Source: JADLCX01 sp964630785
GTDB lineage: Bacteria; Planctomycetota; Phycisphaerae; Phycisphaerales; UBA1924
Direction of reading: 5' to 3'
Assembly: GCA_964630785.1 (NCBI GenBank)
Contig: CAZVZG010000010.1
Span: 1-64,000, forward strand
DNA length: 64,000 nucleotides
Below the pieces are notes generated by a model. The model did not search any database and was not told the DNA's origin. It saw only the letters and a list, made by a program, of their open reading frames with translations. Positions within the stretch are counted from its first letter, which is position 1. Each line of letters opens with the position of its first letter. This document shows positions 1 through 7,401 of this stretch, one piece after another. A program made the translations under genes and the position numbers.

Positions 1-56
1 ATCCGCGATCCGCGATCCGCGATCCGCGATCCGCGATCCGCGATCCGCGATCCGCG
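1..56. repeat. Perfect heptamer array, 8 x ATCCGCG
   Basis: Eight perfect copies of the 7-bp unit ATCCGCG begin at the window edge, so the array may be longer. It ends 15 bases before the manC start, directly before the hexamer TACACT. It belongs to the same family as the arrays at 16193-16252, 16286-16336, 48674-48764, 53345-53400 and 53439-53466. Confidence 0.95.
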
Positions 57-62
57 TACACT
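57..62 (+). promoter_or_regulatory. Probable -10 element of manC
   Basis: TACACT lies nine bases before the manC ATG and directly after the heptamer array, with no Shine-Dalgarno sequence between. The array occupies the place of the spacer and -35 element. The spacing implies a leaderless or nearly leaderless mRNA. Confidence 0.6.
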
Positions 63-71
63 CCGCCCCGT

Positions 72-1226
72 ATGCGTTACGCCATGATCATGGCCGGCGG
101 AGCGGGCACGCGGCTGTGGCCGATGAGCCGCAACCAGCGCCCCAAGCAGTTGCTGCCGCTGCTGCCCGGCGCGCGCCCGGGCGGTCCGGCGCGCTCGCTG
201 CTGGAGGTGGCCGCGGGGCGGATGGAGGGGCTCGTCCCCGTCGAACGGCGCTACATCTGCACGTCCGAGTCGTTCCGGGCCCAGATCAAGGCGACTTTGC
301 CGGACTTTTCCGACGACCGCATCCTCGGCGAGCCGTGCGGACGCGACACGGTGAACGCCGTCGGCTTCGGCGCGGCCGTGTTCGCCAAGCTGCACAAGGA
401 CGCCGTCTTCTGCGTGCTCACCGCCGACCACCTCATCAGCCCGGAAGAGACCTTCCGTCAGCGGGCCGAGCTCGCGTTCCGGCTGGTCGAGCAGGACCCG
501 CGCCGGCTGGTCACCTTCAGCATCAAGCCGACCTACGCCGCGACAGGCTTCGGCTACGTCGAGCGCGGCCCGGCCATCCACGGCGTGAGCGACGAGAAGG
601 GGCGCGATATCGGCCGCGGCGTCGCCTACCGCGTCTCCCGCTTCGTCGAAAAGCCCGACCTGCCCCGGGCCCAGGCGTACTTCGAGAGCGGACACTTCGG
701 CTGGAACTCGGGGATGTTCGTGTTTCACGCCGGGACGTTCCTGGAGTGTCTCAAGCGGTACAAGCCCGAGAGCCACGCGGGCCTCGTGAAAATCCAGGCC
801 GCGTGGGGCTCGACGGACCAGCAGCGCGTGATCGAGGACGTGTACCCCACGCTCCCGCGGATCAGCGTGGACTACGCCGTGATGGAGCCCGCCAGCCGGG
901 AGAAGGACCAGTCGGTCAGCGTGTGCACCGTCAGCACCGACGTGAGCTGGCTGGACGTGGGGAGCTGGCCGAGTTACGGCGAAACGCTGAATGCGGACAC
1001 CGACGGCAACCGTCGCGGCGCCGCGGCCGCGGGCGATCACGCGGCGGTTCTCCTCGACTGCCGCGACACACTGGTGGTCAGCGACGACCCGTCGCACACG
1101 GTGACCGCGCTGGGGATGCGCGACGTGATCATCGTGCACACGAAGGATGCGACGCTGGTCATGCCGCGATCGCAGGCCGAGGCGCTCAAGAAGCTGCACG
1201 GGCTGGTGGGGACGGAGTTGAAGTAG
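72..1226 (+). CDS. manC: Mannose-1-phosphate guanylyltransferase
   Basis: Makes GDP-mannose from mannose-1-phosphate and GTP in the cytoplasm, feeding capsule, O-antigen or glycan synthesis. The N-terminus has the nucleotidyltransferase signature GGAGTRLWPMSR followed by PKQLLPLL, with the later motifs LTADHLI, GWNSGMF and FVEKP. At 384 residues it holds the transferase domain and only a short tail, without the C-terminal phosphomannose isomerase domain of bifunctional enzymes. The ATG follows a TACACT box by nine bases and has no ribosome-binding site. It converges on hisS; a 65-base hairpin separates them. The 8-copy heptamer array just upstream is unusual and may affect expression. Confidence 0.95.
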   Translation: MRYAMIMAGGAGTRLWPMSRNQRPKQLLPLLPGARPGGPARSLLEVAAGRMEGLVPVERRYICTSESFRAQIKATLPDFSDDRILGEPCGRDTVNAVGFGAAVFAKLHKDAVFCVLTADHLISPEETFRQRAELAFRLVEQDPRRLVTFSIKPTYAATGFGYVERGPAIHGVSDEKGRDIGRGVAYRVSRFVEKPDLPRAQAYFESGHFGWNSGMFVFHAGTFLECLKRYKPESHAGLVKIQAAWGSTDQQRVIEDVYPTLPRISVDYAVMEPASREKDQSVSVCTVSTDVSWLDVGSWPSYGETLNADTDGNRRGAAAAGDHAAVLLDCRDTLVVSDDPSHTVTALGMRDVIIVHTKDATLVMPRSQAEALKKLHGLVGTELK

Positions 1227-1246
1227 CAGCTTTGCGGAGAAGAATC

Positions 1247-1311
1247 GAGCCGCGAACGAAGTGAGCGGTGAACTTCGCGCCCCGAAGAACCGCTCACTTC
1301 GTTCGCGGCTC
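1247..1311. terminator. 23-bp perfect inverted repeat between manC and hisS
   Basis: Arms 1247-1269 and 1289-1311 are perfectly complementary (GAGCCGCGAACGAAGTGAGC then GGT), with a 19-base loop that itself can pair (CTTCG/CGAAG). It lies between two convergent genes, so it can stop transcripts from both sides, although there is no clear U-tract. Its sequence resembles palindromic intergenic repeats of planctomycete genomes. Confidence 0.7.
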
Positions 1312-1316
1312 GTCGT

Positions 1317-2717
1317 TCACCGCTTCACTCGCGCGGCGACGTCGGCGAGCTGCACGGGCTCCTGAGCCTGAGTCTCCAGATTCTTGAGTTGCCCGGCGGC
1401 CGCGCTCTCGACGATCAGGGCGAACCGGGCCCGGGCCTTCACCGCCTCGCCGATGAGCTTGCCTACGTTCTTCGTGGTCTTGTACGTGCGCCGGGCGTGC
1501 AGGCCGGCGCGCCGGAGCTGGGCAAGCGCCGGAGCGACGGTCGCGTCCGCCTCCGGTTGGCCGTTCGAGATGACGAACACGTCCGGCCGCAGTCCGAGCC
1601 TGTCGGCGATCTGGTCGTCGGTGGGGAACAGGCCCTTGTCCTGCAGCACCAGCGAGAGCACGACGTCGCCCAAGCCGAAGCCGACGGCGGGCGTGGGCGG
1701 CCCACCGAACATCTCGATGAGCTTGTCGTAGCGTCCGCCGCCGGCGATGGCCCGCTCGGCGCCGCTGGCCTCGTGGACCTCGAAGACCATGCCGGTGTAG
1801 TAGGCCAGGCCGCGGACAATGCGAGGATCGAAAACACACCAATCTCGATAGCCCACCTTCTCGAGTGCGTCAAAGAGTGTCCAGAGTGTCTGAACGTCTA
1901 TGCCAAGATCACGGAGTTGTGCCCGTGCAGCCTCGCCCTGCCCCGGATACGGTCCACCTTGACTGTAGAAGAGGGCATCTGTCGCCAACGCACACAGGCG
2001 GTCGAACTCACCAATGTCCAATCCAATGCTCTTGCATGCGTGAGCGAAGTCCGGGGGCGGAACCTTCGTTCGTTCGTCAATGACTTCGGTGGCACGCTGA
2101 AACTGCTCCGGAGCGATACCACATCGAGACAGAATTGCGCTCAAAACTGTGCGATCGCTGATACGCACGACCAAATGGCCTAGGTCGTGCCAAGCTCCGT
2201 CCTTGAACTCGCGACCGAGGCCCGATTGGAGCCCCAGGCTCTCGAACATCCCCACCGCGCACGCGATCACCTCCGCGTCCGCCTCCGCCTGCGCTGAGGG
2301 CTCTCCGCCGATGATGTCGCAGTTCCACTGGCAGAACTCGCGCAGCCTCCCCCGCTGCGGCCGCTCGGCGCGGAAGCAGTTCTGCTGCCAGAACCACTTG
2401 GTGGGCTTGGGCAACGCGTTGGCTCTCGCGGCGTACAACCTCGCCAGAGTCGGCGTGAACTCGGGACGCAGGGCGAACTTCTTTTCACCACCGAAGCGCT
2501 CGAAGCTGAAGAGCTCGCTGACGATGCCCTCACCGCTCTTGACGGTGTAGAGCTCCAGGTGCTCGAACGTCGGGCCGTCGATCTCCTCGAAGCCGTGGTT
2601 GATGCTGGTCCGTCGCCAGGCGTCCTGGATGTAGCGCAGGCGCGCGAGCTCGGCGGGGTAGAAGTCCCGCGTGCCGGTGGGGGCCTGAAAGGCGTGCTGC
2701 GCGGACGGGCTGATCAT
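1317..2717 (-). CDS. hisS: Histidyl-tRNA synthetase
   Basis: Charges tRNA-His in translation. Class II features are visible: the N-terminal APTGTRDFYP, motif 2 around LRPEFTP and FRAERPQRGR, the histidine-binding RGLAYYTG, and AVGFGLGD of motif 3, followed by an anticodon-binding domain. The ATG at 2717 gives 466 residues, normal for the family; an open frame continues about 80 codons upstream but has no family-like sequence. TACGCT stands six bases before this ATG on the minus strand, suggesting a leaderless mRNA. The insertion domain coded by about 1830-2180 is only 50-65% GC, clearly lower than the flanks, yet the frame is intact. Confidence 0.95.
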   Translation of the reverse strand: MISPSAQHAFQAPTGTRDFYPAELARLRYIQDAWRRTSINHGFEEIDGPTFEHLELYTVKSGEGIVSELFSFERFGGEKKFALRPEFTPTLARLYAARANALPKPTKWFWQQNCFRAERPQRGRLREFCQWNCDIIGGEPSAQAEADAEVIACAVGMFESLGLQSGLGREFKDGAWHDLGHLVVRISDRTVLSAILSRCGIAPEQFQRATEVIDERTKVPPPDFAHACKSIGLDIGEFDRLCALATDALFYSQGGPYPGQGEAARAQLRDLGIDVQTLWTLFDALEKVGYRDWCVFDPRIVRGLAYYTGMVFEVHEASGAERAIAGGGRYDKLIEMFGGPPTPAVGFGLGDVVLSLVLQDKGLFPTDDQIADRLGLRPDVFVISNGQPEADATVAPALAQLRRAGLHARRTYKTTKNVGKLIGEAVKARARFALIVESAAAGQLKNLETQAQEPVQLADVAARVKR

Positions 2718-2723
2718 GGGCGG

Positions 2724-2729
2724 AGCGTA
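2724..2729 (-). promoter_or_regulatory. Probable -10 element of hisS
   Basis: On the minus strand this reads TACGCT, six bases before the hisS ATG at 2717. There is no ribosome-binding site, and the box supports the internal ATG over the longer open frame. Confidence 0.55.
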
Positions 2730-2952
2730 CGCGAGGACCGGTTTCGGCGAGCTCAGGATGGGTGGCGGGCACGGGAGGGGGACGATCACAAACAATGACT
2801 GCACAAAGGGTTGGGGCGTTTTTGCTGGGACCGGAAGCGCATCGGTCGGCGAACGTTCATCTCGATTATCGGACCAAGGCCCGGTGGTGAGTGAGACCAC
2901 GGATCGATTGCGGGCGGAAAACCGGCAACTTCGCGCATGCGCGGACCCTCGC

Positions 2953-2984
2953 ACCGCAAATTCAGACCGTGCTTGCGGTTTTTT
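2953..2984 (+). terminator. Possible intrinsic terminator in an intergenic region
   Basis: ACCGCAA (2953-2959) pairs with TTGCGGT (2973-2979) and is followed by a run of T to 2984. No gene ends just upstream on this strand, so it would terminate a short untranslated RNA or read-through from the left. Confidence 0.4.
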
Positions 2985-3147
2985 GTTGGCACAAACTTGA
3001 CTTCATCGGGTATCTTGCTCATTGCGAATGGACCACGCTCGTGGTCCGAGGTCAACCGACGCTCCCCGCTCGGGCGCGCAACCAACGCGGGAAGTCCGGT
3101 TCATTCCCCAGAGGATCCACGCCCAAGAAGCGTGGAGGAGGTGTATT

Positions 3148-5340
3148 TTGGTCGGAACGTGTAAGTGTCTCGTCGCCCTCGCCGGCATCTGCGCCCTGAC
3201 GACCGCAGTCATGGCGGACCAGACCGGCCTCGGCACCCACAACGACCCCTTGGCGTACGAGTTGGCCGACGGGCCGGCCTCGTCGCAGGGCACCATCGGC
3301 CTGCGTGATGCGGCCGAGTGCGGCCTGCCGACGGGCTCGCCCAACTGCCAGGACTGGACCCGGACCGTCGGCACCGCGGGGCGCTCGGCCGACCTGGTCG
3401 GTATCGCGGCGCTCACCGGCGACGACTTCAAGTGCGCCGACAACTTCACGATCAGCACGGCCCAGACGTTGACGAGCATCTGCTTTTACGGCTTTTACGT
3501 GAGCACGACCAACGCGGCGGGCGCCAACGGCGCCCCCGTCGCCGGCGCCGAGGCGTTCCGCCTGCGCGTGTACGGCAACACCGGCGGCGCCTCGCCCGGC
3601 ATCCCGGACAGCGGCAACATCATCAAAGAATGGACGGTCGGCGCCAACGCGGGCTACAGCCTCACGGTTGACCCGGACACCACGCTCACCCGTACCGCTA
3701 CGGGCACGGGCACCCGCGCCGGCGTGTTCGCGTACAACGTGACCCTGACCGGCGCGGCACAGCTCAGCCTCAACCCCGGTTGCTACTGGCTCGAAATCGT
3801 CGGCGCGACCAACGGCATCCCCGAGGCCGCCCGCCTTCGTCTGGTGGTCGTCAACACCGTCAGCCCGACCAACGACGGCGTCTTCTATCAGGGCCTCCAC
3901 TCCGCGAACTACAGCTACGCCGACCTCGTGGGCGGCACGACCTCGGCCGCGGATATCGCGTTCTGCCTCAACTTCGCCCTCGAGGCCAATGCCTGCGGCA
4001 TCCCGGCGGCGCCGACGAACAACAACTGCGCCAACGCCCAGACGGTCACCGCGCCGTTCACGGCGACCAACGTGAGCACGCTCCGCTCGATCACTACGGA
4101 CACGCCGTTCTGCGGGAACAACCCCGTCAACGGCAACGCGCTCTGGTACAAGGTCACCGGCGACGGATCGACCTTCACCGCCTCGACGTGCGGCGCCAAC
4201 ACCAACTTCGACACGGTCATCAACGTCTACTGCGGCGCCTGCGGTGCGCTCAACTGCTACGCCAACAACGACACCGCCGACCCAGCCTGTGCCTCGACCA
4301 CCGCCGACGCGTCGTCGGTCAGTTGGGACTCAGTCGCTGGTCAGGACTACTTCGTCTGCATCTTCGGCTTCGAGATCGACGCCGGCTTCCTCGACTTCAG
4401 CCTGACCAGCGCCGCCGGACCCGGCGGCGTGGCCTGCGCCAGCGACCGATGCCCGGTGACCCTGCCCGCGGTCCTCGAGACCGACGCCTGCGGCGTCAGC
4501 ACCAACAGCGCCGCGCTTTGCAACGGTGGAACGGGCGGCTCGTTCAACTTCGGCGTGCCGTTCGGCGGCACGATCTACAACCTCGGCACCACCCGCGACT
4601 TCGACTTCTGGGAGTGCGCCGACGTGATCCCCGATACCGTGGGTGACGGCACCGCCTGGCTGGACGTGGCCTACAGCGTCGAGTTCCCCGGCATCTTCAA
4701 CTTCTTCGGCGGCCCCTGCGCCGCCAACAACGGCGGTTTCCTCGGCGGCGCGTTCGCCAACTACCTCGACGGCGGCCCGGCCTGCCCGCGCGATCCCACG
4801 GTGGTCCAGCTCAACGTCCTCGCCGGAGACTCCTTCCGTCTCAACCTGCTGCCGGTTGACTTCGGCGGCGTGCCCTGCGCCGCGGGCAACAACAACTACT
4901 CCCTGACCGTGTCGCTCTCGCAGGTCCGCGCCTGCTGCATCCCGGCCACGGCGTGCTTCCTCACCATTGAAGCGGATTGTGCGGCCCAGGCCGGCACGTT
5001 CCTGCCCGCCGCCACGTCCTGCACCCCGACCGATCCCTGCACGGCCCCGGTCACCGGCGCCTGCTGCCGCGGCTCGACGTGCAGCCTTGACACCTCCGCC
5101 AACTGCACCGGCACCAACACCGCGTACAAGGGCGACAACTCCGCCTGCGGCGTCGGCAACACCATCGTCGGCTGCTGCAAGGGCGACTACAACCAGGACG
5201 GCACGATCAGCGTCCAGGACATCTTCGACTTCCTCGCCGGCTACTTCGGCGGCAACCCGCTCGCCGACGTGAACGGCGGCGGCGTCAGCGTTCAGGACAT
5301 CTTCGACTTCCTGAGCTTCTACTTCACCCCCTGCACCTGA
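3148..5340 (+). CDS. Secreted cysteine-rich protein with C-terminal dockerin-like repeat
   Basis: Probably an exported surface or extracellular protein of unknown function. I chose the TTG at 3148 because GGAGGAGG at 3134-3140 precedes it by about seven bases and it gives a clean signal peptide (VALAGICALTTAVMA, then DQTG); the open frame extends further upstream without support. The mature part has beta-rich, Asn/Thr/Gly-rich segments, two Cys-rich stretches near residues 590-670 (RACCIPATACF and TGACCRGSTC), and a final pair of calcium-loop motifs, DYNQDGTISVQDIFDF and DVNGGGVSVQDIFDF. In the second loop one aspartate is replaced. No catalytic motif is seen. A strong terminator follows. Confidence 0.8.
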   Translation: MVGTCKCLVALAGICALTTAVMADQTGLGTHNDPLAYELADGPASSQGTIGLRDAAECGLPTGSPNCQDWTRTVGTAGRSADLVGIAALTGDDFKCADNFTISTAQTLTSICFYGFYVSTTNAAGANGAPVAGAEAFRLRVYGNTGGASPGIPDSGNIIKEWTVGANAGYSLTVDPDTTLTRTATGTGTRAGVFAYNVTLTGAAQLSLNPGCYWLEIVGATNGIPEAARLRLVVVNTVSPTNDGVFYQGLHSANYSYADLVGGTTSAADIAFCLNFALEANACGIPAAPTNNNCANAQTVTAPFTATNVSTLRSITTDTPFCGNNPVNGNALWYKVTGDGSTFTASTCGANTNFDTVINVYCGACGALNCYANNDTADPACASTTADASSVSWDSVAGQDYFVCIFGFEIDAGFLDFSLTSAAGPGGVACASDRCPVTLPAVLETDACGVSTNSAALCNGGTGGSFNFGVPFGGTIYNLGTTRDFDFWECADVIPDTVGDGTAWLDVAYSVEFPGIFNFFGGPCAANNGGFLGGAFANYLDGGPACPRDPTVVQLNVLAGDSFRLNLLPVDFGGVPCAAGNNNYSLTVSLSQVRACCIPATACFLTIEADCAAQAGTFLPAATSCTPTDPCTAPVTGACCRGSTCSLDTSANCTGTNTAYKGDNSACGVGNTIVGCCKGDYNQDGTISVQDIFDFLAGYFGGNPLADVNGGGVSVQDIFDFLSFYFTPCT

Positions 5341-5395
5341 TCCCGACCTTTCGCCGGTCGCCCCCGCGCCCGGCGGAGTCACGCGATCATCCAAC

Positions 5396-5428
5396 GGGCC
5401 CGCGTCCACCACGGACGCGGGCCCTTTT
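5396..5428 (+). terminator. Intrinsic terminator of the first dockerin-like gene
   Basis: A perfect 12-bp stem (GGGCCCGCGTCC at 5396-5407 with GGACGCGGGCCC at 5413-5424), a five-base loop ACCAC and TTTT at 5425-5428, 55 bases after the stop codon. Confidence 0.9.
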
Positions 5429-5602
5429 GCGTGTCCCAGGTGGTGAGCGAGAGAAGGCGTGCCGCGCACCGGCACCCGATTGAGGGCCCGGAGCCGTCAA
5501 GCCCCGGACCCTCATGGAAGCCGCCCAGCGGTCCGCGCCGGCCGAGGAGGCGCATTCGGTCGCGGCCGGCCGCCGGGCTTCGTGTGAAGAAGCGAAAGAA
5601 GT

Positions 5603-6610
5603 TCAGTCTCGCCACAGGATCGGCTTGCCGGGCGACTCGAAGCGTGCGATCGGGCGCAGGTAGGCGTTGCGTCCCTTATCGAACTCGCCCGCGGCGTCGC
5701 CGCCCGTCTCGTCGGACTCATTGATGAACAGGTTGTCGGGGGTGTCGCGCTTATCGGGGTCGGGCCCGCGCGCATAGAGCACACCGTCGGGAGTGGGTTT
5801 GACCAAAAACTCCACGTGCCCGTCGTTGAAGCCGATGTTCCCCTCCCATGTGGTGCGCCCGCCGTGGATCAGCAGCGTGTTCGAGCCCACGCCCAGCGGT
5901 CCGCCGGGGAGCCGCCACCTGCCGCCCGTGGGCGCGGGCGCGGAGTCTTCCGCGGCGTACACCGGTCCGCGGTTGCCGAAGACCGCTTCGGTCGTCGAGA
6001 AGGTGTCGGTCCACATCGCCCGCCGGGCGCCGATGTTCACGAGCTGGGCGTAGGAGTTGTTCCCCGGGCTGGAAGCGGTGCGCGACCCCACGGGCGCATC
6101 GATCGGCGTGCCGCGGAAGGCGGGGTCCCAGAGCGCATCCTCCGGGCGTGCGGCCGCGGCCGGATGCTCGAACTGGTAATCGTTGCAGGTCTGCACCTGC
6201 CCGGTGTTGGACTCGGCGGGGCTGACGCACAGCTCGGTCGAGATGTTGCCCTGGTAGATGAGGATCGAGAGCACGTTGCCCGTGGTGTCCTTGGCGGAAG
6301 CATCTCCGGCGACCGTGGCATCTGCGGCGTCGAGCTCGCTGGGCAGGGGGTACTTGCCGTCGTTGCACGGCACGAAGATGCCCATCGCCTGGACGATGCC
6401 GCGGACTTGGGTGGAGTCTTTGAGTTGGCGAGCGCCGTGGCGGTTGCCTTGGCCCATTGCATTGAGCAGAACAACGACCAGCACCACCGTGATCACCGCG
6501 ATCACCGCGCACAGCTCGATGGCGGTGAAAGCCGCGCGCCCGTGTGGTTGTGGTTGTGGGATTGGCGGGCGTGGGGCCGCGCCGTAACCAAGTTTGTTGG
6601 AGCAAGGCAT
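5603..6610 (-). CDS. Type II secretion/prepilin-like protein with H-X9-DG-type motif
   Basis: A pseudopilin-like exported protein. Near residue 30 is AAFTAIELCAVIAVITVV, matching the prepilin FTxIEL cleavage-methylation motif with one hydrophobic helix; the usual Gly before the cleavage site is Ala. The C-terminal half has NIGFNDGHVEFL, the motif of planctomycete DUF1559-type prepilins, which occur in many copies in these genomes and probably form or decorate a pseudopilus. The ATG at 6610 is preceded by GGAG at seven bases; a GTG two codons upstream is less likely. It stands alone, convergent with the upstream secreted-protein gene. Confidence 0.75.
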   Translation of the reverse strand: MPCSNKLGYGAAPRPPIPQPQPHGRAAFTAIELCAVIAVITVVLVVVLLNAMGQGNRHGARQLKDSTQVRGIVQAMGIFVPCNDGKYPLPSELDAADATVAGDASAKDTTGNVLSILIYQGNISTELCVSPAESNTGQVQTCNDYQFEHPAAAARPEDALWDPAFRGTPIDAPVGSRTASSPGNNSYAQLVNIGARRAMWTDTFSTTEAVFGNRGPVYAAEDSAPAPTGGRWRLPGGPLGVGSNTLLIHGGRTTWEGNIGFNDGHVEFLVKPTPDGVLYARGPDPDKRDTPDNLFINESDETGGDAAGEFDKGRNAYLRPIARFESPGKPILWRD

Positions 6611-6616
6611 GAACAC

Positions 6617-7401
6617 ACTCCGTATCTTTCGTGCCCGTGCGGCATTCGCGCACGGATCGCGCTACGCGATCGCGCACAAACTCCGGCGCGATCACGGATC
6701 AGGTTGAGGAACCGTCGAACATCACATGAGCAGGTTCATCGCGCCGGCCGCGCGGATCGTGGCGCGGTGGTTCCGGCGCGGCCGGCGCACATCAGACCAG
6801 ATGCCCGCCGCCGCGGCCCGGAGCCCGGCCGCGCGGCCTGTGTGCTGGGCGATGAGGAGAAACCGATGCACGGACGCACCGGTCGCGCCCCGCACATCGC
6901 GGCCGCGCGGCCGGAATCCGGGAAGCAACCTGACACCGCCGATCTTACCAGGCGGCGCGGGCGTGTTCGGCGTGTGTTGAAAGCGGATCGTCGCCCATGT
7001 GGGCGGCCGCACACATCGCCGGGCCTCGCGCGTCGGCGAGCCGGGGTGTCAAACCGGGATGTCGGCGGGCGTGTGGCCGGGCGCGGGGGCACGGGCCTGC
7101 GTGCCGCGGATTCGCGGCCGCAAACAAGGGCGTTTGGGAAGCCGGATGATGGGATCAACCCGAGCGTTCCGCGTGACGCCGCACACTCGCCATGTGTACG
7201 TACACGATACAGGACGTAAGGAGATACGGGGGTGGTATCGGTCGGGTTGCGGAGGAAATGTGAAAGTGGCGGATGGGGCATGATCGGCCGGTCGGGAGCT
7301 CTCACGGCGGCGACATCCCCCGTTCGGATGGCGAGATGCAAGTGTCGGCGTCCATCCGATGCAAAGTGGATGTCTCGCCGCCGATTCTCGGTTAGACTGG
7401 A
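6617..7401. other. 785-base region with no supported gene
   Basis: Several open frames exist on both strands but their proteins are Arg/Pro/Ala-rich with no family resemblance, as expected by chance in GC-rich DNA. It contains a small hairpin GATCGCG-cta-CGCGATC near 6655-6671 and a TAGACT box at 7393-7398 just before the next gene. Nothing else is recognised. Confidence 0.5.

Larger units (their letters stand above)
2718..3147. other. 430-base gene-free stretch between divergent hisS and a secreted-protein gene
   Basis: No coding sequence is convincing here. It holds the hisS -10 box, a small GTGGT/ACCAC hairpin at 2884-2900, a terminator-like hairpin with five T at 2953-2984, and a TTGACT hexamer at 2997-3002 that may be the -35 of the downstream gene, though no good -10 follows at 17 bases. 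A short RNA ending at 2984 is possible but unproven. Confidence 0.4.

Noticed and set aside
1..56. Heptamer arrays as CRISPR arrays
   Set aside because: Units of 7 bp with no spacers and no cas genes in the window; they are simple tandem repeats.
2718..2954. Extended N-terminus of hisS
   Set aside because: The extra 79 codons have no family likeness, while ATG 2717 has a -10 box at the usual distance and begins the normal HisRS sequence.
2881..2984. Riboswitch upstream of the first secreted protein gene
   Set aside because: Small hairpins and a terminator-like stem exist, but no conserved aptamer core that I know is recognisable.
4330..5475. Long minus-strand open frame opposite the first secreted protein
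   Set aside because: It is a shadow of the real gene: Gly/Val/Glu-rich, no family motif, and produced by high third-position GC on the other strand. The same applies to many long antisense frames, for example at 19655-21436, 26920-28452 and 36096-37658.
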